64,000 nt of DNA from Psychrobacter sp. UBA6766. Lineage in GTDB: Bacteria; Pseudomonadota; Gammaproteobacteria; Pseudomonadales; Moraxellaceae. Numbering within the stretch: the stretch's first letter is position 1; every line of letters starts with the position of its first letter. The stretch is taken from positions 124,001 through 188,000 of the forward strand of contig NZ_DKGQ01000004.1 of assembly GCF_002453355.1 (NCBI RefSeq), written 5' to 3'. This document shows positions 45,221-54,843 of this stretch, in pieces. A model generated the notes under the pieces. The model made no database searches and was not told where the DNA came from. It saw only the letters and a program-made list of their open reading frames with translations. A program made the translations under genes and the position numbers.

Positions 45221-48094
45221 ATGAATAGTATAACTAAAGAAACTGCAAGCCAAGATCATACTGAACTAGCTGCCGATAACACCAATTATATCGAAGCGCT
45301 CTATGAGCAATATTTAGCTGATCCTAGTAGTGTCGATGACGATTGGCAAGCGTATTTTGAACAATACAAATCGCCAAATGATGCTCCGCATAATGCAATT
45401 AAAGATCAGTTCTTATTGCTGGCGCGCAATCAGACGGCAAATAAAGTAAGTGCTGAAACGTCTGACGATTCAAGTCATTGTGCAGACCCAAAACAAATGG
45501 GTGTGCAGCAACTGATTTCAGCCTACCGTCGCCGTGGCCATCGCCGCGCTAAGCTTGACCCCTTAGATTTACATCCACGTGCAGAAGTGGAAGATTTGAC
45601 GCTGGCTTATCACAATCTTTCTGAAGCCGACCTTGATACGGTATTTCCGACCAATGATTTAAATATTGGTAAGGATGAGGCGACGCTACGTGAGATTATC
45701 GAAATCATGGAGCGTGTATACTGCCGTTATATCGGTATTGAATATATGCATGTCACCACCAGCACTGAAAAACGCTGGATGGAAAAATATTTAGAGACGA
45801 ATCTAGGTTATATCGAGTTTGATAAAGAAAAACGTCTCTCGATTCTTGAGCGTCTAACCGCCGCCGAAGGCTTAGAAAAATATCTGGCTCGTAAATATAC
45901 GGGCGTTAAGCGTTTTGGTCTAGAAGGTGGCGAAAGCTTTATCCCTGCTGTCAATGAAATTATCCAACGTGCTGGTGGTTATGGTACCAAAGAGATGGTT
46001 ATTGGTATGGCTCACCGTGGCCGTTTAAACTTATTGGTTAATATCTTAGGTAAAAAACCTGCCGATTTGTTTGATGAGTTCGATGGTAAAGTCCAGCCAG
46101 AAAAAGGCTCAGGTGACGTCAAATATCACAATGGTTTTTCATCTAACGTGATGACCCCGGGTGGTGAGGCGCATTTGGCATTGGCGTTTAACCCATCGCA
46201 TCTTGAGATTGTCGCGCCAGTTTTGCAAGGTTCGGTACGCGCTCGTCAAGTTCGTCGTAACGATCAACCATTTCAAGATAGTAAAACTGGTAACTCAGTA
46301 CTGCCAATCGTCATTCATGGTGATGCCGCTTTTGCTGGCCAAGGTGTGGTACAAGAAACCTTCCAAATGTCACAAACCCGCGCTTATACTACGGGCGGTA
46401 CGGTACATATTGTTATCAATAACCAAGTTGGTTTTACCACTAGCCGTCAAGAAGATGCGCGCTCAACCGAATATTGTACTGATGTCGCAAAAATGGTTCA
46501 TGCGCCTATCTTGCACGTAAATGGTGACGACCCTGAGTCAGTGGTGTTTGCCGCGCAGTTGGCATTAGATTATCGTCATGAGTTTGATAAAGACATTATT
46601 ATTGACTTGTTCTGTTATCGCCGTAATGGTCATAACGAAGCCGATGAGCCATCAGCGACTCAACCATTGATGTATGCGGTTATTAAGAAATTACCAACCA
46701 CTCGTACTATCTATGCGCAGCAGCTCATAAAAGCTGGTTTGTTAAGCGAAAGTGAAGCCCAGCAGTACGAAGATGAATATCGTGAATCGCTAGATCGCGG
46801 CGACTATGTTGCCAACTCTCTAGTGAGCGAACCTAACGAAGCGCTATTTGTCGATTGGAAACCTTATTTAGGTCACGACTTAGTCGATGATTGGGACACG
46901 AGTGTCGATATCGAAAAGCTAAAAGAGTATGGCCGCCGCATGGCGCAAATGCCAGAAGGCTATAAGCTTCAGCGTCAAGTCCAAAAAATGGTTGAGCAAC
47001 GTTTAGCCATGCAAACGGGTAAAGAACCTCTAAATTGGGGCGCTGCTGAAACTCTAGCATATGCTTCATTGGTTGATAATGACAATGTATTGGTACGTAT
47101 TACTGGTGAAGATGTGGGCCGTGGTACGTTCTCACATCGTCATAGTGAAATTTATAACGTTAATGACGGCAGCATGTATGTGCCACTTTCACATATCAGT
47201 GAAACACAAGCACGCTTTGCGACTTATAACTCACTGTTGTCAGAAGAAGCGGTATTGGCCTTTGAATATGGTTATGCAACGACTGTGCCAAATGCACTAA
47301 TCGTTTGGGAAGCGCAGTTTGGTGACTTTGTCAACGGCGCTCAAGTCGTGATTGACCAGTTTATCTCAAGTGGTGAAACTAAGTGGCAACGTGTTTGTGG
47401 CCTAACCATGTTGTTACCACATGGCTTTGAAGGTCAAGGTCCTGAGCATTCATCTGCTCGTCTTGAGCGCTTCTTACAGCTATGTGCTGAAGATAACATG
47501 CAAGTGATTACCCCAACGACACCAGCACAAATTTATCATGCGTTACGTCGCCAAGCGGTTCGTCCGATCCGTAAGCCACTGATTGTTATGTCGCCGAAGA
47601 GTTTGCTACGTCATAAATTGGCTACCTCAAACCTTGAGGAGCTGGCTAATGGTAAGTTTGAGACGGTATTGCCAGAGATCGATCAGCAAAACAACGACAA
47701 CGTGACTCGCATGGTGCTATGTGGTGGTAAAGTCTATTATGACTTGCTAGAACAACGCCGTGCATTAGGTTTAGATCATGTTGCGATTGTGCGTATTGAG
47801 CAGCTTTATCCATTACCAGAAGAACGTTTGATTGCTGAAATTGAAAAATACAGCAATTTAAAAGAAATCGTTTGGACGCAAGAAGAGCCGCTTAACCAAG
47901 GTGCTTGGTATTATTTAGCGCCGCATATGTTCCGTATTGTCGTACCGCATCCAACCAAGGCGAAAGTTATGGAACCGGTTGCGCGTCCTCCAAGTGCGGC
48001 ACCAGCAACAGGTTCAGCAAAATTACATATTAAGCAGCAACAAGATTTAATTGCTGGTGGCCTTGGCGTCAGTGTGGATGAGCTGTCTAAGTAG
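45221..48094 (+). CDS. sucA: 2-oxoglutarate dehydrogenase E1 component
   Basis: Thiamine-diphosphate-dependent decarboxylase of the 2-oxoglutarate dehydrogenase complex. 957 residues (E. coli 933). The N-terminal E2-binding segment (YIEALYEQYLADPSSVDDDW), GMAHRGRLNLLVNILG, HGDAAFAGQGVVQET (ThDP/Mg region) and the late EAQFGDFVNGAQVVIDQFI segment are all typical. First gene of sucAB-lpd-sucCD. Confidence 0.98.
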   Translation: MNSITKETASQDHTELAADNTNYIEALYEQYLADPSSVDDDWQAYFEQYKSPNDAPHNAIKDQFLLLARNQTANKVSAETSDDSSHCADPKQMGVQQLISAYRRRGHRRAKLDPLDLHPRAEVEDLTLAYHNLSEADLDTVFPTNDLNIGKDEATLREIIEIMERVYCRYIGIEYMHVTTSTEKRWMEKYLETNLGYIEFDKEKRLSILERLTAAEGLEKYLARKYTGVKRFGLEGGESFIPAVNEIIQRAGGYGTKEMVIGMAHRGRLNLLVNILGKKPADLFDEFDGKVQPEKGSGDVKYHNGFSSNVMTPGGEAHLALAFNPSHLEIVAPVLQGSVRARQVRRNDQPFQDSKTGNSVLPIVIHGDAAFAGQGVVQETFQMSQTRAYTTGGTVHIVINNQVGFTTSRQEDARSTEYCTDVAKMVHAPILHVNGDDPESVVFAAQLALDYRHEFDKDIIIDLFCYRRNGHNEADEPSATQPLMYAVIKKLPTTRTIYAQQLIKAGLLSESEAQQYEDEYRESLDRGDYVANSLVSEPNEALFVDWKPYLGHDLVDDWDTSVDIEKLKEYGRRMAQMPEGYKLQRQVQKMVEQRLAMQTGKEPLNWGAAETLAYASLVDNDNVLVRITGEDVGRGTFSHRHSEIYNVNDGSMYVPLSHISETQARFATYNSLLSEEAVLAFEYGYATTVPNALIVWEAQFGDFVNGAQVVIDQFISSGETKWQRVCGLTMLLPHGFEGQGPEHSSARLERFLQLCAEDNMQVITPTTPAQIYHALRRQAVRPIRKPLIVMSPKSLLRHKLATSNLEELANGKFETVLPEIDQQNNDNVTRMVLCGGKVYYDLLEQRRALGLDHVAIVRIEQLYPLPEERLIAEIEKYSNLKEIVWTQEEPLNQGAWYYLAPHMFRIVVPHPTKAKVMEPVARPPSAAPATGSAKLHIKQQQDLIAGGLGVSVDELSK

Positions 48095-48143
48095 CAATCT
48101 ATTTAAGCAACAGATTATATAAGATTCACGAATCAGGCGATGA

Positions 48144-48198
48144 CAGTCTATACCGGCTATTACCATTGAATTAAGACAATTTAAAATGGTATTGACTG
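48144..48198 (+). repeat. Inverted repeat in the sucA-sucB spacer
   Basis: CAGTC (48144) pairs with GACTG (48194) and TACCATT (48161) with AATGGTA (48185), forming a bulged hairpin of 12 pairs; no T-run. Possibly a processing or stability element. Confidence 0.45.
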
Positions 48199-48250
48199 CC
48201 TATCACGACTTAATAATAAAGAGTAATATCAATATCTAAGGAGTATATCG

Positions 48251-49513
48251 ATGGCTGATATTAAAGCCCCCGTTTTTCCAGAATCGGTTGCCGATGGCAC
48301 CATCGTGGAATGGCACGTCACTGAAGGTCAAGAAGTCAGCCGTGACGACTTATTGGCTGAAATCGAAACTGATAAAGTGGTGCTAGAAGTGGTTGCACCT
48401 GATAATGGTGTGGTGACTAAAATCGTCAAGCAAGTCGACGATACGGTTTTGTCTGACGAGCTAATTGCAGAGTTTGAAGCAGGAGCTAGCGGTAGCGCTA
48501 ATAATGGTAGCAGCGATAGTACTGATGAGCCTGCAGTTGATCCAGATCAGCCAGCAGCGCCTGTACAGCCAAAACAAGCCACCGATGGTGGTGAGCCAGT
48601 ACAAGTGACTGATAAAAAAGATGAAGCTGACCATAAAGATCAAAGCCCAGCGGTGCGTAAAGCAGCGAAAGAAAGTGGCGTTGACCCTAAAAATGTTGAA
48701 GGCAGTGGTCGAGGCGGTCGCGTAACTAAGACTGACATGGCAAACCCAACGATAAAAGCTGATAGTTCTATCAAATCTGATAGTGGTCGTCCTGTCGCTG
48801 AATCAACTGGTGAGCGTACTGAAAAACGTGTTCCAATGACGCGCCTTCGTAAGACAGTTGCCAATCGTTTGCTAGCCGCTTCACAAGAAACGGCCATGTT
48901 AACCACGTTTAACGAAGTCAACATGAAGCCGTTGATGGACATGCGTTCTAAGTATAAAGATCAGTTCGAGAAGCGTCATGGTGTGCGCCTAGGCTTTATG
49001 TCGTTATTTGTGAAAGCAGCAACCGAAGCGCTCAAACGCTTCCCAGCAGTTAACGCTTCACTGGACGGTAATGATATTGTTTATCATGGCTACTATGATA
49101 TCGGTGTCGCAGTTTCTTCAGATCGTGGTTTGGTGGTTCCTGTATTGCGTGATACCGATCGTATGAGCATGGCAGATGTTGAAGCTAAGATTCGTGAGTT
49201 TGGTGGTAAAGCGAAAGAAGGTAAACTCGGTCTAGATGACATGACTGGTGGTACGTTTACTATTTCAAACGGCGGCGTATTTGGCTCATTAATGTCAACG
49301 CCAATCTTGAATCCACCACAGACCGCTATCCTGGGTATGCATGCTATCAATGATCGTCCGATGGCTGTCGATGGTAAAGTTGAAATTCTACCAATGATGT
49401 ACCTAGCACTTTCTTACGATCACCGTATGATTGATGGCAAAGAGGCAGTACAGTTCTTAGTAACTATTAAAGAGTTGGTCGAAGATCCAGCTATGTTGCT
49501 ACTAGACCTCTAA
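48251..49513 (+). CDS. sucB: Dihydrolipoamide succinyltransferase (E2)
   Basis: Core of the 2-oxoglutarate dehydrogenase complex. 420 residues: lipoyl domain with Lys in EIETDKVVLEV (about residue 43), Ala/Pro/Asp-rich linker, E1/E3-binding domain (SPAVRKAAKESGVDPKNVEG), linker, and catalytic domain ending in SYDHRMIDGKEAV (His and Asp). AAGGAG precedes the ATG. Full length. Confidence 0.98.
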   Translation: MADIKAPVFPESVADGTIVEWHVTEGQEVSRDDLLAEIETDKVVLEVVAPDNGVVTKIVKQVDDTVLSDELIAEFEAGASGSANNGSSDSTDEPAVDPDQPAAPVQPKQATDGGEPVQVTDKKDEADHKDQSPAVRKAAKESGVDPKNVEGSGRGGRVTKTDMANPTIKADSSIKSDSGRPVAESTGERTEKRVPMTRLRKTVANRLLAASQETAMLTTFNEVNMKPLMDMRSKYKDQFEKRHGVRLGFMSLFVKAATEALKRFPAVNASLDGNDIVYHGYYDIGVAVSSDRGLVVPVLRDTDRMSMADVEAKIREFGGKAKEGKLGLDDMTGGTFTISNGGVFGSLMSTPILNPPQTAILGMHAINDRPMAVDGKVEILPMMYLALSYDHRMIDGKEAVQFLVTIKELVEDPAMLLLDL

Positions 49514-49520
49514 GCCTATG

Positions 49521-49554
49521 AGCTTGTATCGGTAACTACTGATACAAGCTTTTT
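49521..49554 (+). terminator. Intrinsic terminator between sucB and lpd
   Basis: Perfect 10-bp stem AGCTTGTATC / GATACAAGCT, extendable by GGT/ACT to 13 pairs, then TTTTT. It lies inside the suc operon and could reduce lpd-sucCD read-through. Confidence 0.75.
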
Positions 49555-49706
49555 CACTTTGGTATAGGTAATTGTAGTTGTTCGATAAATAATGGATATC
49601 CATTGGTTCTTATCGTGTATTAACGACAGAATAAAACTATCGTTTATAGATCAACAGCCTAACCATTCGTTTAGATCCTAAATAAAATTAGAAATAGGAA
49701 CGTACT

Positions 49707-51158
49707 ATGAAAGACAATTATGATCTAGTCGTCATCGGCGGCGGTCCTGGTGGTTACGAAGCAGCGATTCGTGCAGGACAGTTAGGTATGAGCGTGGCTT
49801 GTATCGAAAAACGTGTTTATAAAGGTGAACCAGCCCTCGGCGGTACTTGCTTAAACGTCGGTTGTATCCCATCAAAAGCCTTACTTGATAGCTCACACCG
49901 CTATGAAGCGACCAAGCACGATCTTGCTGAGCATGGTATTAGCACCGGTGATGTGGCTGTCGATATCGAGCAGATGATTGCGCGTAAAGAGGGTATCGTT
50001 AAGCAATTGACCGGCGGTGTTGCGGCATTGTTAAAAGGCAATGGCGTTGACTGGTTGCAAGGCTGGGGCACGCTTACTGATGGTAAAGGCGCGGACAAAA
50101 AAGTTAAATTTACCGCCCTAGAAGACGATTCTGAGACCACAATCACGGCTAAAAACGTCATTCTTGCAGCAGGATCGGTGCCTATCGATATTCCTGTGGC
50201 AAAAACTGACGGCGACCGTATTGTTGATTCAACTGGCGCGCTTGATTTCACTGAAGTACCGAAACGTTTAGGCGTGATTGGTGCTGGCGTGATTGGTCTT
50301 GAGCTTGGTTCAGTATGGCGCCGCTTAGGTGCGGAAGTGGTTGTTTATGAAGCACTTCCAAGTTTCTTAGCCGCCGCTGACAAAGACATCGCTAAAGAAG
50401 CAGGCAAAATGCTGAAAAAGCAAGGTCTTGATATCCGTGTCGATACCAAAGTCACCAATGCTGAAGTGAAAGGTGATCAAGTCGTTGTGACCAGCGAAGC
50501 CAAAGGTGAGTCTAGCGAAGAAAGCTTCGATAAGCTTATTGTTTGCGTAGGTCGCCGTGCTTATTCTGAAAAACTATTGGGCGAGGACAGCGGTATTACT
50601 TTGACCGAACGTGGTCTTATCGATGTTGATGACCAATGTAAAACCAACCTTGATGGTGTTTATGCGATCGGTGACTTGGTTCGTGGCCCTATGCTCGCGC
50701 ATAAAGCCATGGAAGAGGGCATGATGGCTGTTGAGCGCATTCATGGCGAAAAAGCGCAAGTCAACTATGACACTATTATCAATGTCATTTATACCCATCC
50801 AGAAATTGCATGGGTTGGTTTGACCGAGCAAGAAGCGACTGAAGCGGGTTATGAAGTCAAAACCGGTTCATTTAACTTAGCAGCAAACGGTCGTGCGTTG
50901 GCGCAAAGTGAAGCCCAAGGCTCTATCAAAGTTGTTGCTGACGCCAAAACAGATCGTTTGTTAGGTATGCATGCTATTTCTGCTGGTGCTGGCGATATTG
51001 TTCATCAAGGCATGATTGCGATGGAATTTGTTTCTAGTATCGAAGATTTACAGTTGATGACGTTTGCGCATCCAACAATCTCTGAAGCGGTTCATGAAGC
51101 GGCGTTATCAGCAGATGGTCGTGCAATTCACGCCATTCAACGTAAAAAACGTAAGTAA
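49707..51158 (+). CDS. lpdA: Dihydrolipoamide dehydrogenase (E3)
   Basis: Flavoprotein that reoxidises the lipoyl groups of 2-oxo-acid dehydrogenase complexes. 483 residues: FAD loop VIGGGPGGYEAA, redox disulfide GGTCLNVGCIPSKALL, NAD loop IGAGVIGLELGSVW and active-site His-Glu in HPTISEAVHEAAL. TAGGAAC precedes the ATG. Placed inside the suc cluster as in pseudomonads, so this copy most likely serves the 2-oxoglutarate complex. Confidence 0.98.
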   Translation: MKDNYDLVVIGGGPGGYEAAIRAGQLGMSVACIEKRVYKGEPALGGTCLNVGCIPSKALLDSSHRYEATKHDLAEHGISTGDVAVDIEQMIARKEGIVKQLTGGVAALLKGNGVDWLQGWGTLTDGKGADKKVKFTALEDDSETTITAKNVILAAGSVPIDIPVAKTDGDRIVDSTGALDFTEVPKRLGVIGAGVIGLELGSVWRRLGAEVVVYEALPSFLAAADKDIAKEAGKMLKKQGLDIRVDTKVTNAEVKGDQVVVTSEAKGESSEESFDKLIVCVGRRAYSEKLLGEDSGITLTERGLIDVDDQCKTNLDGVYAIGDLVRGPMLAHKAMEEGMMAVERIHGEKAQVNYDTIINVIYTHPEIAWVGLTEQEATEAGYEVKTGSFNLAANGRALAQSEAQGSIKVVADAKTDRLLGMHAISAGAGDIVHQGMIAMEFVSSIEDLQLMTFAHPTISEAVHEAALSADGRAIHAIQRKKRK

Positions 51159-51258
51159 TTTTTTAGATCAAAAGCGTTTAGAATCAACTACGTTTAAGAT
51201 AAAAAGCTTTTAAGTCATTAAAGGCGTTTAAGTAAATATCAAGTTTAACCGGATGGCG

Positions 51259-51327
51259 CGGCCACTTTCTCTATAGAGATAGCGGTCGTCGTCGTCATGG
51301 GTGCTGCAGAGATATTCTGCTAGGCAC
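51259..51327 (+). repeat. Two adjacent hairpins in the lpd-sucC spacer
   Basis: First, 51259-51288: CGGCCACTTTCTC / GAGATAGCGGTCG around TATA (two mismatches). Second, 51301-51327: GTGC-GCAGA / TCTGC-GCAC with small bulges and a 5-base loop, followed by a T-rich stretch. A weak terminator or processing site is possible. Confidence 0.45.
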
Positions 51328-51372
51328 TTGTTTTCACTTTTTATTAATTGTAAAAAATAAAGGATACAATCA

Positions 51373-52539
51373 ATGAATTTACATGAGTATCAAGCAAAAG
51401 AGCTACTAAAAAGCTACGGGCTGCCTATTCAAGAAGGCATTATCGCTCATAATGGCGACGAAGCAGCTGCAGCTTTTGATAAAACGCCAACAGACATTGC
51501 GGTTATTAAAGCGCAGGTTCACGCTGGTGGTCGCGGTAAAGCGGGCGGTGTGAAATTAGTTAAAACTCGTGAAGAAGCTAAGCAAGTTGCTGAAGAGCTT
51601 ATCGGTACTAATCTGGTTACCTTTCAGACTGACGCAGAAGGCCAACCGGTAAACTTTGTTTTGGTTGCAGAAGACATGTACCCAGTACAAACTGAGCTGT
51701 ATCTTGGCGCAGTTGTTGACCGCTCTACTCGTCGTGTTACCTTTATGGCATCAACTGAAGGTGGCGTTGATATCGAAGAAGTCGCAAGCGAAACCCCAGA
51801 AAAAATCTTCAAAGTAAGCGTTGATCCATTAGTTGGTCTTATGCCTTATCAGGCGCGTGAAGTGGCGTTTGAGCTTGGTCTCGAAGGTAAACAAATCAAT
51901 CAGTTTGTAAAATTAATGACGGGTGCTTATCAAGCATTTGTTGAAAATGATTTTGCTCTACTAGAGATTAACCCACTAGCAGTGCGTGAAAATGGCGAAA
52001 TCGTTTGTGTCGATGGCAAGATTGGTATCGACTCAAACGCTCTATACCGTTTGCCTAAAATTGCCGCGTTACAAGACAAAACACAAGAAAATGAGCGCGA
52101 GCTAAAAGCGGCTGAATTTGACCTAAACTATGTCGCTCTAGAGGGTAACATCGGTTGTATGGTGAATGGTGCTGGTCTTGCGATGGCAACAATGGACATC
52201 ATCAAATTGTACGGCGGCAAACCTGCTAACTTCTTAGACGTTGGCGGCGGTGCAACCAAAGATCGCGTGGTTGAAGCGTTCAAAATCATTCTAGAAGACA
52301 GCAGTGTTGAAGGCGTTTTAATTAACATCTTCGGCGGTATTGTACGTTGTGACATGATTGCAGAAGCGATTATCGAAGCAGTTAAAGAAGTGAACGTTCA
52401 AGTTCCTGTTGTTGTTCGCTTAGAAGGTAATAACGCTGAAAAAGGTGCCGAGCTACTAGAGCAATCCGATGTAAAAATTATCTCAGCTCAAGGCTTGGCA
52501 GACGCAGCGCAAAAAATTGTCGATGCGGTTAAAGCATAA
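51373..52539 (+). CDS. sucC: Succinyl-CoA synthetase beta subunit
   Basis: ADP- or GDP-forming succinyl-CoA synthetase, substrate-level phosphorylation step of the TCA cycle. 388 residues, equal to E. coli. Begins MNLHEYQAKELLKSYGLPI; ATP-grasp motif VHAGGRGKAGGVKLV and LDVGGGATKDRV present. AAAGGATA precedes the ATG. Confidence 0.98.
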   Translation: MNLHEYQAKELLKSYGLPIQEGIIAHNGDEAAAAFDKTPTDIAVIKAQVHAGGRGKAGGVKLVKTREEAKQVAEELIGTNLVTFQTDAEGQPVNFVLVAEDMYPVQTELYLGAVVDRSTRRVTFMASTEGGVDIEEVASETPEKIFKVSVDPLVGLMPYQAREVAFELGLEGKQINQFVKLMTGAYQAFVENDFALLEINPLAVRENGEIVCVDGKIGIDSNALYRLPKIAALQDKTQENERELKAAEFDLNYVALEGNIGCMVNGAGLAMATMDIIKLYGGKPANFLDVGGGATKDRVVEAFKIILEDSSVEGVLINIFGGIVRCDMIAEAIIEAVKEVNVQVPVVVRLEGNNAEKGAELLEQSDVKIISAQGLADAAQKIVDAVKA

Positions 52540-52623
52540 GCCTTTAATATGAGCCGTGAGAATAAGCGCTGTTTTATTGATAACACGTTTAAACAAACGC
52601 TTAAGCATGATAGTCAAAGCGTG

Positions 52624-52689
52624 ATAGCAGTTTTTAGTATGCGTGTAAATTGTTAATATTTAACGATAAATGAGCTCGTAAACTGCTAT
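52624..52689 (+). repeat. Inverted repeat in the sucC-sucD spacer
   Basis: ATAGCAGTTT (52624-52633) and AAACTGCTAT (52680-52689) are perfectly complementary over 10 bases; the loop holds a smaller GTTAA/TTAAC stem. It ends 28 bases before the sucD ATG. Confidence 0.55.
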
Positions 52690-52717
52690 TGCAAGACAAC
52701 CGAATAAGGAAAAAATA

Positions 52718-53593
52718 ATGAGTGTATTAATTGATAAAGATACCAAAGTATTGGTACAAGGTTTTACTGGTAAGAACGGTACATTCCACTCTGAACAAGC
52801 TATCGAATATGGCACCAAAGTTGTTGGTGGTGTGACACCAGGTAAAGGCGGTCAAACGCATTTGGGTTTGCCGGTATTTAACACTATGGCAGAAGCGATG
52901 GAAGCGACCCAAGCCGACGCATCAGTTATCTACGTACCAGCCCCATTTGTTCTAGATTCTATCATTGAAGCAGTCGATGCAGGCGTAAAATTAATCGTTG
53001 TTATCACTGAAGGTGTACCAACGATCGATATGCTGAAAGCCAAGCGTTATATCGAAGAAGCAGGCGATGTACGTATGGTTGGTCCAAACTGCCCAGGCGT
53101 TATCACGCCAGGCGAATGTAAGATCGGCATCATGCCAGGTCATATCCATCTACCAGGTAAAGTGGGCATCATCTCACGCTCTGGAACGCTAACTTATGAA
53201 GCCGTTGCACAGACCACCAAGCTTGGTTTTGGTCAATCAACTTGTATCGGTATCGGCGGTGACCCTATCCCAGGAATGAACCAAATCGATGCGCTAAAAC
53301 TGTTCCAAGACGATCCACAAACTGAAGCTATCGTGTTAATCGGTGAAATTGGCGGTACTGCTGAAGAAGAAGCCGCTGCTTATATCAAAGAGCATGTCAC
53401 TAAGCCAGTCGTTGGTTACATTGCTGGTGTGACTGCGCCTGCTGGTAAGCGTATGGGCCATGCTGGTGCTATTATCTCTGGCGGTCAAGGTACTGCTGAA
53501 GAGAAATTTAAAGCCTTTGAAGATGCGGGCATTGCTTATACTCGCGATCCATCAAAAATTGGCGATAAATTAAAAGAAGTTACTGGTTGGTAA
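52718..53593 (+). CDS. sucD: Succinyl-CoA synthetase alpha subunit
   Basis: Partner of SucC; carries the phospho-His. 291 residues (E. coli 289). VQGFTGKNGTFHSEQAIEYGT is the CoA-binding start, and the phospho-His lies in GKRMGHAGAIISGGQGTA. AATAAGGA precedes the ATG. A terminator follows, ending the cluster. Confidence 0.98.
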   Translation: MSVLIDKDTKVLVQGFTGKNGTFHSEQAIEYGTKVVGGVTPGKGGQTHLGLPVFNTMAEAMEATQADASVIYVPAPFVLDSIIEAVDAGVKLIVVITEGVPTIDMLKAKRYIEEAGDVRMVGPNCPGVITPGECKIGIMPGHIHLPGKVGIISRSGTLTYEAVAQTTKLGFGQSTCIGIGGDPIPGMNQIDALKLFQDDPQTEAIVLIGEIGGTAEEEAAAYIKEHVTKPVVGYIAGVTAPAGKRMGHAGAIISGGQGTAEEKFKAFEDAGIAYTRDPSKIGDKLKEVTGW

Positions 53594-53643
53594 TTTAGGT
53601 ATCAAACGGTAACCTACTACCAAATCAGCGTTGAAAAAAATAT

Positions 53644-53674
53644 AAGGCACTCCTACAATGGGGTGTCTTTTTTT
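53644..53674 (+). terminator. Intrinsic terminator after sucD
   Basis: Stem AAGGCACTCC / GGGGTGTCTT (with wobbles), 6-base loop, seven T. Confidence 0.85.
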
Positions 53675-53714
53675 ATTCTAAAAATAACTTTTCTTTGACT
53701 GAAATTAAAAAACT

Positions 53715-54791
53715 ATGAAAAACAAGATATTGGTAACTGGCGGCGCCGGATATATCGGCTCGCACACTTGTATAGCCTTGCATGAGGCAGGGTATGATAT
53801 TGTGGTATATGACAACTTGTCCAATAGTAGCCGCGAAGCTGTTCAGCGTGTCTCTACCCTTATTGGGCAGCCAATCGAGTTTATCGAAGGCGATATCCGA
53901 GATGCTGAGCTACTAAAACAAGTCTTTACCAAACATCAAATCTTTGGTGTGATTCACTTTGCTGGCTTAAAGGCCGTTGGTGAATCCGTGGCCAAACCCC
54001 TACTGTATTACAACAATAACGTCAGCGGTACAATTGCTTTATTGGAAGTCATGGCAGCGGCCAATGTTAGGAATTTGGTTTTTTCATCTTCTGCCACTGT
54101 CTATGGCGATCCTGACGTACTGCCGATTGATGAGAGCGCAAAGCGTTCTTGTACCAATCCTTATGGTCAAAGCAAACTGATGGTCGAGCATATGCTGCAG
54201 GATTTGGCAGCAACCGATGAGGGTTGGAACCTGATCGCGCTGAGATACTTTAATCCCGTAGGCGCGCATCCATCTGGACAAATTGGCGAAGACCCAAACG
54301 ATATTCCCAATAATTTAATGCCTTATATCTCTCAAGTCGCGGTCGGGAAGCTTAAAAAACTCAGCATTTTTGGTAATGATTACGCTACCGTAGATGGTAC
54401 AGGGGTTCGTGACTTTATCCATGTTACTGACCTTGCCCAAGGCCATGTCGCGGCGCTTAATTATCTAGAGCAGCAAAAATTATTAATGAAAGATTGCTCA
54501 GATAAAGAAAGTTCACATAAAGACGGTTCAATAGGTTTTTTACCCATTAACCTCGGAACGGGTAAAGGAACGTCTGTTTTAGAATTGGTCACGGCTTTTT
54601 CTGAAGTGTCAGGGCAAGACATTCCTTATCAGTTCTCTGCTCGCCGCGCAGGCGATATTGCCAGCTGTTATGCCAGCGCTGACAAAGCAAAGGATTTATT
54701 AAACTGGGAAGCGAAACTGTCTATCACTGAGATGTGTCAAGATACGTGGCGTTGGCAAAGCAAAAATCCCCGTGGCTATCATAGCGCTTAG
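53715..54791 (+). CDS. galE: UDP-glucose 4-epimerase
   Basis: Interconverts UDP-glucose and UDP-galactose. Short-chain (extended SDR) enzyme of 358 residues: NAD motif GGAGYIGSH, SSSATVYGDP (Ser), catalytic YxxxK in NPYGQSKLM. A 20-residue polar insertion (LLMKDCSDKESSHKDGS) precedes the last strand. No good ribosome binding site before the ATG. First gene of the galE-galU-pgi-ugd-like unit. Could also act on UDP-GlcNAc, as Gne1 proteins do. Confidence 0.95.
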   Translation: MKNKILVTGGAGYIGSHTCIALHEAGYDIVVYDNLSNSSREAVQRVSTLIGQPIEFIEGDIRDAELLKQVFTKHQIFGVIHFAGLKAVGESVAKPLLYYNNNVSGTIALLEVMAAANVRNLVFSSSATVYGDPDVLPIDESAKRSCTNPYGQSKLMVEHMLQDLAATDEGWNLIALRYFNPVGAHPSGQIGEDPNDIPNNLMPYISQVAVGKLKKLSIFGNDYATVDGTGVRDFIHVTDLAQGHVAALNYLEQQKLLMKDCSDKESSHKDGSIGFLPINLGTGKGTSVLELVTAFSEVSGQDIPYQFSARRAGDIASCYASADKAKDLLNWEAKLSITEMCQDTWRWQSKNPRGYHSA

Positions 54792-54843
54792 TAATTGTTA
54801 AACTTATCTTTTACCTTCTACTTTTTAATACAGTCTAAAAATT

